Assembly (NCBI RefSeq): GCF_042186555.1
Contig: NC_133332.1
Coordinates: 240,244,406-240,308,405 of the forward strand
Direction of reading: 5' to 3'
Source of the DNA: Aquarana catesbeiana
Taxonomy: Eukaryota > Chordata > Amphibia > Anura > Ranidae
Length of the DNA: 64,000 bases
The notes beneath the pieces are model-generated. The model was not told the origin of the DNA, did no database searches, and saw nothing but the letters and a program-made list of their open reading frames with translations. A program made the translations under genes and the position numbers. Of this stretch, positions 31,591 to 42,700 are shown in pieces; position 1 is the stretch's first letter; every line of letters begins with the position of its first letter.

Positions 31591-33439
31591 ACACACCGGC
31601 AGCATATTTATGTATCTGATTGAACATTGACCCTACTGGTGGATTTCTATGCACACTGCATGATTTTTTTGTCTCCATATCGGATTGGGTACCTGTTGAC
31701 TCTTTGTTAGAGGGAGGGTGCTTTTATCACTTCCCCCTTTTTTTAAATGATGCATTTTAATGTATATGCAATAAAATGTGTCGATTTTTATACATACCGT
31801 CTCATGCTGTGCCTATAAAATCCGTGGTTTGAGAAGCTGTGGTCAGCTTCCCCTCTTTTTTGTATCAATTTGGATGTTGGCAAGGTGAGGGTCCTCCTTC
31901 CGTTATTATTTTAAAGGGTGGTGATTATTTTCTATACCCACTGTATTTTCTAATGCATCTAACATTGCCCTCTCCCCATATTGACAATGCCAGGGTGGCT
32001 CCATTGCTCCCTTATCCAGAGTGGAGCCACCCTAAGGCAGGAATTGTGTTACTGGTGAAAATAAATGGAAAAAAGACTAAAAAAAGAAAACTACTGCAGC
32101 CACCACATTTACGGATTGGTGAGCTGCAGTATATTACATTTTTATTTAGGTTTAGGTACGCTTTAAAGCCTAGAGCCAATTTTACTTTTTTTCACCAGAC
32201 TTAGGGCCTTTTCAGATGGGCAAGTCACAAAGGAGACACAACCATTTCCCCCTAATGGAGTTGCTCTGCCGCTGGTCTGGAATGCTGCAGAACCTCATTC
32301 ATAGCGAGGGAACGACGCCATAGGAAAAGGTCATTGCTGGCCAGTCGCCTCGCCTGACATGGCTCCTACCTTTCCGCAGAGTACTTCTGAGAAGAGACAG
32401 AAGTGGGATGTTGTGAACATCAGGCCAGAGAGGAGTTAAATTTCTCACTGTTGGTGTCAGGTGAATGCTTCATTCACACTTCGCCCTGAGTGGGATGCCT
32501 GTTCTCTCTGCTGACGTCCTCATATTAAATATTCTTAGTCTGTCGCTGCTTTTCTATTATATAATCCTTTCTCAAGCCTAACAGCTAAAGAAAACCCTGC
32601 CGCATCTGACAGACAATGAAGTTAATATAAAAGGATAAAAGTGGGAACCTAGCGGTAGCTGTATGGGTTTTCCTTTATCTTCCTGAGCACCCATAACTTC
32701 CCCAGCTCCAATGCTTCCACCTCCAAAGTCCGGACCTTCCCTGTCATGCTCTCCTCTGAATAGCCTAGAGTGCATTGTATTGAGGGGTGCTAGGGCTCGG
32801 AGTAGGGACATTCCAACAGTCCTTTTCTGATCCATGATTACATGGACCTTACACTGCAACATATCCTTATAAAAGGTTGGATGTAAACTGAAATGTGTCC
32901 ACCTATATCCTCCCACATCTGGGTCTGTCGTCTTTATGAGACCGAATGGAAAAAGTCTGGGCCCAGGTCCACTTTTACTGAACTAACCGGATGTGTGCGG
33001 ATATAGGCGATTGCACTTCTGTTTAAATCCATCACTTTTAAGGATTACATGGGCTTCCCTTCCATCGCATGATGGAGGGAAATGAAAATAGACACGAATA
33101 TCACATCATATGTTCTTCTGTTCTGATCCAACCCAGCAGGGGATCAGTCCAGGATTCTCTGCTAAGATGTAGTAGAGGTCTTAGAAGCACTGGTGCTAAA
33201 CAAGCCTACGCTCCTCTTGTTTCTTTCCTGGTAGTCGCTGCTCAGCCACTCTCCCTTCCAAGGTTGGAGCGTTCCTGTAGTGCAGCAAGGCCCTTTTCCT
33301 ATAAGCCAAGAGCATGCCCCTAGAGGGGTGTCTTTGTTGCAAATTCTGCCTCCTGGGTCTTGCACCTTTGTCTTGTATTGGTACTGTTGCTTTACCCTTT
33401 GCCTGGACATGGATTATAGTACAGTATAGAGTCTCCGGT
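31591..33439. other. Gene-free region with repeat fragments
   Basis: 31946-32165 is a piece of family X (CAGCCACCACATTTACGG). 32203-32500 resembles a MITE with a GGGCCTTTTCAGATGGGC end. The remainder is unrecognised; open frames below 125 codons show no family match. Confidence 0.45.
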
Positions 33440-33592
33440 CCCAGTCGATGCCGCTTACGGGGAAACGCGTTGGGTGGAGCAGCATTCCTTGACGTCACCA
33501 CATATTAGCCTGCTGGCAAGATCCGCGGCTGTGTGTTACTTCGATATTCTACCATTTTTTTAAATGTAAGTGCTTACATATTTTGAAATAAA
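33440..33592 (+). repeat. GAAACGCGT-cassette repeat, copy 3
   Basis: Reads GTCGATG, a CCG-CTTA-CGG hairpin, GAAACGCGT (33462-33470), then about 95 bp later ATGTAAGTGCTTACATATTT and AATAAA at 33587-33592. The order of parts matches copies 1 and 2. The GATGA core of the other copies is shortened here to GATG. Confidence 0.5.
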
Positions 33593-34180
33593 TGCACCTT
33601 TGGAATACTACACTACGAAGCCTCTTCCTTCCATTACCCCATATGTCTGAGACAACCTGGAAAAGGATGATCTGTGTCCATGAGAGATTCATTTAATTAG
33701 ACAGCCCGTTTTACTGGAGAGAAGCACTGTTTGGAGGAATCCGAGGAGTGGATTAACCTTGTCGCCTGATATTTGTGTGAGCGCTTACGATCTCTATAAT
33801 CTGAGATCCAACTGATCTGGTAAGCAACGCTGATTACATATGAAAAGGAGCACCGAGTGAAGCACTGTGTACACTAACTACCTTACACCTCTTGGAGCAC
33901 TTGTTGGACTTTTATATGGACACACAATTTGTGTCTTTATGGTTTCTATTTATGTTATGGAAATGTATTAATCTTGAATCTACACTATCTGTATCACAAT
34001 ATTGTTCATATTTGGTTTGCTCGCTTATAATGCTTTCCACTATAGTACTTTTAGCTTGCCTACTCTGACCCTTGCCTCGATAATGGATGTCCTACTGATT
34101 CCCCCCCCGACCTGTGTTAACCTTTGCCTGGATAATGCATATGCTACTGATTGCTGCCTGTTCCCCCATGTCTTGACTAG
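33593..34180. other. Gene-free region
   Basis: No coding or repeat signal recognised. Confidence 0.45.
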
Positions 34181-34990
34181 GGATGAGCTTCGAATTCAAG
34201 TTGAACTCATGTTCGACTCGAACATCGGCTGTTCGCCAGTTCGCCAGTGCAATACTTTTGTGCTTGGTGCGTTTTATTATTGTTTTTTATTTTTTTGGTG
34301 GGATTTTTATAACTTTTTATTATAGAGAGTGGGATGGGAATATGGTGCTTGGATGCAATACCTTTGTGCTTGGGGCACTATAAACCTTCTATTATAGTTT
34401 TTTTTTTTAAATAAAGACAGTAAGGGTGCATCAATTGTGGGGAATTTTTGTTTACTGCTGCTGCTGCATAAAATAAATAAAATAAAATAAATGTTAAAAA
34501 AAAATTAAGAAAGCAAGAAAAAAAAACAGTGGTGATGCAGAAGGAAGACCACCTGTGACTAAGAAGAAGGAACAGCAATTATGGAGAATTTTGTTTTTGC
34601 AGCTGCTGCTGGAAGAAAAAATTCAAAAAGCCAAAAAAAAAAAAAAAAAAAAAAGGGAACCGTTGCTGACGCAGAGGAGGAATGCCTGCAATGCAGAATG
34701 GAGGAACAGCAATTATACCCTTAGTATTTTTAGTGCAAAAAAAAAATGTAATAAATAATACCGGTAATAATTAAAATGAAATAAATAAAAAAAAAGAAAC
34801 CAAAAAAAAAAGGAAACTACTGCTGACACAGAAGGAGGAACACCTGTGATGCAGAAGGGGGGACAGCAATTCTTAATGCTAGATTGTAAGCTCTAACGAG
34901 CAGGGCCCTCTGATTCCTCCTGTATCTGTATTTGCCAAACAAATAAAAAAAAGACCGAAAATTTTGAAAAAAAAAAAAGTTTTTCTTTGT
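34181..34990. repeat. GTTCGACTCGAAC repeat fragment and A-rich tracts
   Basis: 34195-34255 has ATGTTCGACTCGAACATCGG, a palindromic phrase of a common frog repeat. 34400-34990 is dominated by A/T-rich simple sequence (A21 around 34635-34654) with degenerate units containing GGAACAGCAATTATGGAG at 34568, 34700 and 34860. Confidence 0.45.
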
Positions 34991-35048
34991 TTTTGTTATA
35001 AATTTTGTAAATAAGTACGTTTTCGCCTTCACTGATGAGGCTGCACTG

Positions 35049-35650
35049 ACGGGCACTGAGGATGAGGCACTAATATGCAGCACTGATGGGCACTGATATG
35101 CAGCACTGATAGGCGGCACTGATGGGCACTCATAGGCGGCACTGATGGGCACTGACGGGCACTGAGGATGAGGCACTAATATGCAGCACTGATGGGCACT
35201 GATATGCAGCACTGATAGCCGGCACTGATGGGCACTCATAGGCGGCACTGATGGGCACTCATAGGCGGCACTGATGGGCACTCATAGGCGGCACTGATGG
35301 GCACTCATAGGCGGCACTGATGGGCACTCATAGGCGGCACTGATGGGAACTCATAGGTGACACTGATGGGCACTCATAGGCGGCACTGATGGGAACTCAT
35401 AGGCGGCACTGATGGGCACTCATAGGCGGCACTGATGGGAACTCATAGGTGACACTGATGGGCACTCATAGGCGGCACTGATGGGAACTCATAGGTGACA
35501 CTGATGGGCACTCATAGGCGGCACTGATGGGCACTCATAGGTGACACTGATGGGCACTCATAGGCGGCACTGATGGGAACTCATAGGCGGCACTGATGGG
35601 AACTCATAGGTGACACTGATGGGCACTTATAGGTGGCACTGATAGGCAGC
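35049..35650. repeat. 23-bp minisatellite (GGCACTGATGGGCACTCATA)
   Basis: About 25 tandem units of CGGCACTGATGGGCACTCAT plus AGG. Variant units with GGGAACTCAT and GGTGACACTG alternate, suggesting higher-order amplification of two- and three-unit blocks. The sequence after it (35700-35880: GAGAGCAGCCGATCGGCTCT, GTTACCATGTGATCAGCTGT) is typical of the interior of the TTAA piggyBac-like family, so the array probably lies inside a decayed copy. Confidence 0.85.
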
Positions 35651-35880
35651 ACTGGTGAGGAGGCACTGGTAGACATTACTGATGGGCACAGATTGGTATC
35701 TTTAATGGGCACTGATTGATATCCCTGTGGGCTCTAGTGGGCATCCTTGATTATCAGCGCAGACTTCCCCTGTCAGGAGAGCAGCCGATCGGCTCTCCTC
35801 TACCCGCGCTCTGTCAGCATGAATAGAGGAAAAGCTGATAAACACCACTCCCCGGTTACCATGTGATCAGCTGTGATTGA

Positions 35881-36346
35881 ACATCACTCTGGACATACGT
35901 GTATCGATTTTTGTTTGAAAATTTTACATTCGTTCTCTTTTCTAACATAGTCAAATCTGAAAGGGTAACAACATATTCTGGCTTTTTAATGATTGTTTCT
36001 CTTAAAGGAAAGTTTCCCTATGTTGTCACCTGCACAGGAAGTGAGCAGAAACCATGCACCGGGGACACGGGAACAATATAACAATAAAAGAATGCTGTTG
36101 TTAGTCTAATGGGAAATAATCAGAATGTGTGTTACTGTCTGGCAGATTCTCCTCACTTCCTGTGTAGTCCCCAAACCAAGGAGCATGGCCATAAGCATCT
36201 GACGGGTCTTCCTTTTCCTGTACCATAAATCCATTGAGGATTTACTCAGACACACAGGATTGTATATGGTGAGAATGTCAGTGTGACCAGAAATAATCTG
36301 CACTGTTCTCACCACATTTTACTTCAGCACTTCCCTCCCCCCAACC
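35881..36346. other. Gene-free stretch upstream of CDK20
   Basis: The pieces ACCTGCACAGGAAGTGAG (36027) and CTCACTTCCTGTGTAG (36151) are inverted to one another, suggesting a small fold-back repeat. No gene is supported. Confidence 0.45.
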
Positions 36347-36352
36347 CACGTG
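36347..36352. promoter_or_regulatory. CACGTG E-box upstream of CDK20
   Basis: A palindromic CACGTG lies 357 bp before the CDK20 ATG, just ahead of the GC-box repeat. Such sites bind bHLH-ZIP factors (USF, MYC, MiT). A single hexamer is weak evidence. Confidence 0.35.
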
Positions 36353-36377
36353 ATGCTGCTGTAAGTGGCAAAACAAA

Positions 36378-36637
36378 GGGGCGGTCCCAGCAGAGAAAGA
36401 GGCGGTGCTGTCCATAGCGGAGGGGCGGTCCAAGCAAAGAAAGAGACGTCCACGGCGGAGGGGCGGTCCCAGCAGAGAAAGGGGCGGGGCGATTCAGAGC
36501 GGAGGGGCGGTCCCAGCAGACCCCCTTGGAATGAGGCGCTGCGGTCCAGAGCGGAGGGGCGGTCCCAGAAGGGAAAGAGGCGGTGCGGTCCAGAGCTGAG
36601 GGGCAGTCCCAGTAGAGAAAGGGGCGGTGCCGGCTAG
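36378..36637 (+). promoter_or_regulatory. GC-box tandem repeat in the CDK20 promoter
   Basis: Six degenerate units of 38-52 bp, each opening GGGGCGGTCC and often holding AGAGAAAGRGGCGG. GGGGCGG (Sp1/KLF-type GC box) occurs at 36378, 36422, 36460, 36481, 36504, 36556 and 36621; a G-to-A change disrupts the sixth unit start. It ends 66 bp before the CDK20 ATG in CpG-rich sequence without a TATA box, as expected of a housekeeping-type promoter. An open frame of 90 codons across it is a by-product of the repeat. Confidence 0.7.
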
Positions 36638-36664
36638 GCTCGCTGTCACCTGGAAGTGCTTTGT

Positions 36665-36677
36665 GTTGCTAGGTAAC
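36665..36677. promoter_or_regulatory. RFX X-box in the CDK20 5' region
   Basis: GTTGCTAGGTAAC: two half-sites GTTGCT and GGTAAC around one base, fitting the X-box consensus GTNRCC-N(0-3)-RGYAAC except for one base of the left half. It lies 26 bp before the CDK20 ATG. RFX factors drive ciliary genes through such sites, and CDK20 is a ciliary kinase, so the position is functionally plausible. It may fall in the 5' UTR or at the start site; the transcription start is not visible from sequence. Confidence 0.65.
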
Positions 36678-36703
36678 GCCGGGCAGCGTCTCGGGCCGGA
36701 AAG

Positions 36704-36778
36704 ATGGAGCAGTACAGCCTGCTGGGTCGGATCGGGGAAGGAGCTCATGGCATCGTCTTCAAAGCCAAACACATCGAG
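36704..36778 (+). CDS. CDK20: CDK20 exon 1 (start codon, glycine loop)
   Basis: ATG at 36704; encodes residues 1-25, MEQYSLLGRIGEGAHGIVFK and five more. Ends GAG with donor GTGACC at 36779. Phase 0. The following intron is 9,083 bp. Confidence 0.95.
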
Positions 36779-39700
36779 GTGACCGGCTGGGGGGACAAGG
36801 AGGGCGGTGTGGGCCTCACTGGAGGATGATTGTGTGTGTTGTGTAGTATTCCAGCAGTGGCTGCCTGCACCTTCCTTGTATACAGCCTCTCCCTTACCCC
36901 TTATAGCTGTCCTATGATCGCTGCCCCTCCTCCCTGATCTCAGGTGTCCCCTGTGCCTTGTGGACTCCCCTGGAGACACCCTCACCTGCACCTTGCCAGG
37001 TTTTCTTTCAGACAGGTGGTAAGCTTGCCACCCTCTGAATGGCAATCCACAATGGATCACTTTTCAGAGGGTGGTATAGAAGCAGCTGGCATCGTGGGAC
37101 AGTGCCACAACTGGTTGGGGGTTGCAGCGTGGCCCCATTGATCTCTGGTGGTGCCGCCTGACATACTCTGCAGCCTGTATACAGATCTGTCTGGCTGCAA
37201 TGTCAGAATGTTGTTTGTAACACAGATGTGGGCGGACCAGGAGCATGCGCAGTGCTGTCAGTCAGATGAAGGATGGGCCCAGGCGACCGCATGATTTCAC
37301 TGCCAATAGATCACTCTTTTTGTTAATTATTTACTGATAAGGCCTCGTGCACACTAAGGATGAGCTTCGGCGTGTTTGCACAGCCCACGTGCAGAGCCCG
37401 CCAGGAAGTTGGCACGTCGCTGCGCTAATCACAGGCAGTGAGACATTATCCCGATGTGCGGCTGCAGAGATAGGGAAATGTCTCACTGCCTGTGATTAGC
37501 GCAGCGCCAACTTCCTGCGGGCTCTGCACGTGGGCTGTGCAAACACGCCGGAGCTCATCCTTAGTGCACACAGAGCTTAAAGCAGTAGTCACCCCTTGGT
37601 GCCGGCTGCACGCAAATATGCTCTTGGTGCCAAGAGGCCGCATATTTGCGTGAAGTGCTGTCACTAGAGCTGTGAGCTCCCGGCACAGTTACCGGCGCCT
37701 AACCGAAAGCTTCCGATCAAAAGCTTTCAGATCACGTGACTGCCATGACAGCCAATCATGGTGGCCACGAGATCTTAAGCCGCACCTCCCAGTGCCTTAA
37801 ACCTTTTAAATGACCATAAGGCGCTGGCGCGAAGTAGAACGATAGGTAACCTTTTTTTTTCCCTCATTTTGGGGTCAGTTCACACCACATGCAATTCAGT
37901 GCGTTTTTTTTTTCTGCATCAAAAACACATGGAAAATAGGTTATAGGGTATTTAATGGCATAGTTCACACCAGTGCAGTCAGTTCCAGGGCTTTCCAGAA
38001 AAAAAAGTAGAATATGCTGCATTTTCCCTGCACTGGACTGTACTGGAATGCTGTAAAAAGCATCGAAAACGCACGGGAACGCACATGTCCTTATTTAAGG
38101 TGACAGCACAAGAGGAAAGGAGAGCCAAAAAACAGCAACTCTGTTTACATTGTGATCAACTGTGATTGGACACAGCTGATCACGTGGTAAAGGTCCGCTG
38201 TGACTGACCCTTTACCCCAATCTGTGATCAACTGTGTCCAAAGGACAGAAGGAGCACAGAATGTGCCGGATGCGTGGGAGAGGTGTGATTCCGGGAGGAC
38301 ATCCATGAACAGCCCTCCTAGAATGAGAGAGCCGCCCTGTAGCCATCTTTCGGCTATAGCGCAATAAGGAAGTGGAGTGTCAGGAGTGCCTACAATGATC
38401 AGCTTTTATTCATTTATGTTAAACCTTTATCACATAACGAAAAAAAAAACTGCTGCTGTAACAGCTTATTAAGTGTTAGCTGGAAATCAGCTTAAAGTGG
38501 AGTTCCACCCACTTTTACAACTCTTCAGCATCCCTCACTAAACTGTGCACTGTAAACAAATTGGATATTTTAAAAAAAAATTTTCTCAGCACCTACTGTA
38601 TATCTGCTGTATTCATTTTTCACTTCCTCCTCCCTGGCCGTGGCCCATCGCATCATTTCCTGTTTGCAATGCCTTCTGGGAAGGGGCGGCAACTTCCTCT
38701 GACACTGCAGTTGCTATGGAAACCTGACCTGAAACCTATTACACTGCTTGTGCTGCACTGAGCATGTGCGAGATCTGCAAGGATGAGATCCAGGAAGAAA
38801 TACAGTCTGGCTTCAGATGCCCACACTTAAGATGGCCACGGCCTGCTGTAAGTTTATAAAATAACAAACTACTGCTATAACAAAACAGACCTTAGTTTAC
38901 AGCTTAACTTTACTAGAATACATTAAGCTTGTGTATTATAGAGGTATTTTTATTTAAAAAGTATAATTTCGGCCGGAGCTCCACTTTTAATTTCTTAGTC
39001 AAGTCCATCTAAATCTGGTAGATTAAAGACTGTCATACATGGATTGAAATTCAGACGGTTTCAGCAGGAAAAAGCCAAATTTCGACCCATGTATAGGCAG
39101 GCTGGTTGTACGGAAGTCGATCTTATGTATAACCAGGCTGTCAGTTTTTCCCCACTTGATCAGTGCCACTGGCTATAGCTGGCAGCGCTGATCGATGGTG
39201 TCTTCTGGGGGCAGGGAAGTCTCCCCACTGTCAGAATAGGAGGATTTCCCCATCTGTATCGAATGTGTGGATGGGAGAACTTGCTTATTGAATGAAAAAA
39301 ACTGGCCTATCTGTGGGCTGCTTAACACTACCCTCTCCCCAGACTGACAATGCTGCTGTCCAAAGGTGTCTCCATTGCTTCTATATCCAATGTGGAGACA
39401 CCCTGTGACTGGTGGTGTGTTAGTGGCCAGATCACCAGGTTAAAATAAGGGGGGGGGGTGGGAGCCCAAAAAAAAAAAAGAAAACTAATGCAGCCACCAC
39501 ATCTAAAGATGAGTAAACTACAATACATTACATATTTGTTTTTTGAATTTAATACCTACTTTTTCAGTTTTGGATGCAGTGGGGAAGAATTAATAATTCT
39601 GTCAGGTTTTGGTTTCTCATTTATAACCGTCCATCCAGCACCAATCCCTTCAATGCCTCTGAATGGAAGGTCACAGCCCGGCAATATGGTTGGCTTCAAC

Positions 39701-42700
39701 ATAGAAAGAATGAGCTGCACTCTAAATCAGAAATTCCTCAATTCTTGACTGAGGTCATTGGATCAAAAATACAAAGACAGACATCATTCCAGTGAGGTTT
39801 TAAGCCCCTTTCACACTGGGGCCGCCGAGCGTTAGCGGTAAAGTGCTTTTCATGCGCTTTGGAAGCGCTGGCCATTCATTTCAATGGGCAGGGCGTTTTG
39901 GGAGCCCTGTATTCAGCACTCTCAAACTGCCCCAAAGATGATGCTTGCAGGACTTTTTCTAACCTCCCCCAAGCACACCGCTCCAGTGTGAAAAGTCACA
40001 CTGAAATGAATGGGAGGCGGTTTTCAGGCGCCTTACAGGTGCTATTTCTAGAACTAAAATGCCTGAAAATCGCCTCAGTGTTAAGGGAGCCTTAGAGATA
40101 TGTGGGGTCTGTCACCCAGAGAATATGAACCTTTGTGTCCCCAAAATTCCAGTACAATGATGTCTGTTTTTTACTTCAATTACCTCAGTAATGTATATAC
40201 ACTTGTGCTCATAAGTTTACATACCCTGGCAGAATTTATGATTTCTTGGCCATTTTTCAGAGAATATGAATGATAACACAAAAACTTTTCTTTCACTCAT
40301 GGTCAGTGTTTGACTGAAAGGAGAAAAATTTAACCCTGCGCTCACCCAACAGAAAAGCAGCTCACACAACAAATAGGATATTGTCAAAATTTCAGTGCAT
40401 AGACAAGTGTAGCGCTTGTGAATTTAAAAACTTATATAAATTTATAAGAGTAAAGAAACGTCTATGTCGATCGACAATAGATACAAAATATGACAAATTA
40501 ACAAATAAAGTCTATTGATGATCTTCAGGAGTTTTTTAGACTGAAAGAGGCTGATGTTAGTCCAAAAAAGTATATAATTCCTTATTCACCACGTGGGTAA
40601 CGCATGCAAAGATGTGATGGACCCTCCACATAGAGAAAAAGTGAAGGCTTACCGGAAGGATTGAACTCATAGGAACATACGTTCAATGAGTCAATCTAGC
40701 TTGTAGCCCCAACGGGCAATGAGAAGGAAGGGCCTCACGATTAGATGGCGACAAGACTCCCAAGACTCCCAAACATATCCAGACTCCTGACGGAACTTTA
40801 GAATGGATGGCAGACCTTCCCATAGGTCATCTCAGATGGATAGCCCATATAGGAATAAAGAAGGGGGGCCACATAGCATAATATCGTTTTGTAAAACAGA
40901 TTTATTAAAATAAGTAAACAACTTACATTTCCGTGGTAAAAAAGGCGCTTCAAGTAAAATTATGGCAGGCAGTGGAGTCTCCCGACGCGTTTCGTCTTAT
41001 TAGACCTCATCTGGGCTGAAAATCGCCTCAGTGTTAAGGGAGCCTTAGAGATATGTGGGGTCTGTCACCCAGAGAATATGAACCTTTGTGTCCCCAAAAT
41101 TCCAGTACAATGATGTCTGTTTTTTACTTCAATTACCTCAGTAATGTATATACACTTGTGCTCATAAGTTTACATACCCTGGCAGAATTTATGATTTCTT
41201 GGCCATTTTTCAGAGAATATGAATGATAACACAAAAACTTTTCTTTCACCCATGGTCAGTGTTTGACTGAAGCCATTTATTATCAGTCAACTGTGTTTAC
41301 TCTTTTTAAATCATAATGATAACAGAAACTACCTAAATGACCCTGATCAAAAGTTTACGCACCCTGGTGATTTTGGCCTGATAACATGCACACAAGTTGA
41401 CAGAAAGCCGCTTGAATGGCTATTAAAGGTAACCATTCTCACATGTGATCTGTTTGCTTGTAATTAGTGTGTGTATGTATAAAAGGTCAATGATGTTCTG
41501 GACCCTTGCATCTTTCATCCAGTGCTGCACTGACGTTTCTGGATCCTGAGTTCATGGGGAAAGCAAAAGAATTGTCAAAGGATCTGCGGGAAAAGGTAGT
41601 TGAACTGTATAAAACAGGAAAGGGATATAAAAAGGTATCCAAGGAAATGAGAAGGCCAATCAGCAGTGTTTAAACTCTAATCAAGAAGTGGAAAATGAGG
41701 GGTTCTGTTGAAACCAAATCACGGTCAAGTAGACTAACTAAAATTTCAGCCACAACTGCCAGGAAAATTGTTTGGGATGCAAAGAAAAACACACAAATAA
41801 CTTCAGGGGAAATACAGGACTCTCTGAAAACATGTGGTGTGGCTGTTTCAAGATGCACAATAAGGAGGCACTTGAAAAAAGATGGGCTGATGATCGGCAG
41901 ATGAAAGCCATTACTATGCAAATGCCACAAAGTATTCCGCTTACAAAACTGCCAAACAGCACAGAGACAAGCCTCAGACCTTCTGGCACAAAGTCATTTG
42001 GAGTGATGAGACCAAAATTGAGCTTTCTGGCCAAAACTATAAACGCTACATTTGTAGAGGAGTCAACAAGGCCTATGATGAAAGGTACAGAGGTGAATCG
42101 CTGATGTTTTGGGGATGTGTGAGCTACAAAGGCACAGGGAATTTGGTAAAATTGTTGGCAAGATGAATGCAGTATGTTATCAAAAAATACTGGAGTTACA
42201 TTTGCATTCATCAGCCAGGAAGCTGCGCATGGGACGTACTTGGACATTCCAACATGACAATGATCCAAAACACAAGGCCAAGTCAACCTGTCATTGGCTA
42301 CAGCAGAATAAAGGTTCTGGAGTGGCCATCTCAGTCTCCTGACCTCAATATCATTGAGCCACTCTGGGGAGATATCAAACGTGCAGTTCGTGCAAGACAG
42401 CCCAAGAATTTTCAGGAACTGGAGGCTTTTTTGCCAAGAGGAATGGGCAGCTTTACCATCTGAGAAGATAAAGAGCCTCATCCACAAATACCACAAAAGA
42501 CTTCGAGCTGTCATTGATGTTAAAGGGGGTATTAAGAACTGGGGTATGTAAACTTTTGATCAGGGACATTTGGGTAGTTTCTGCTGTAATTATGATTTCT
42601 CCAATTTCAGCCGCTTGAGTCGGGGTCGCAAACCGGAAGACCTTGAAAATAGTCAACACACCTGAAGAAACTGTTTCTTTAGCCGTGTTGACTATTTTCG

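Noticed and set aside
33069..33508. Overlapping 60-100 codon frames on both strands
   Set aside because: They overlap in several frames, show no domain and lie in repeat-like sequence.
34817..35281. 154-codon minus-strand frame with repeated CPSVPISAAYE units
   Set aside because: It follows the 23-bp minisatellite and A-rich simple sequence; no start context or homology.
35049..35650. CRISPR-like array
   Set aside because: Units are directly contiguous with no unique spacers, in vertebrate DNA; it is a minisatellite.
36365..36637. 90-codon frame upstream of CDK20 and the overlapping 188-codon minus-strand frame
   Set aside because: Both run through the GC-box tandem repeat and CpG-rich promoter sequence, where stops are rare by composition.
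40980..41015. Functional hammerhead ribozyme
   Set aside because: The core is imperfect (CAGATGA, one extra G before stem II) and neither stem III nor a cleavage triplet can be drawn; kept only as a resemblance.
41738..42514. 258-codon minus-strand frame across the Tc1 copy
   Set aside because: It is the antisense shadow of the decayed transposase, whose plus-strand pieces show the real motifs.
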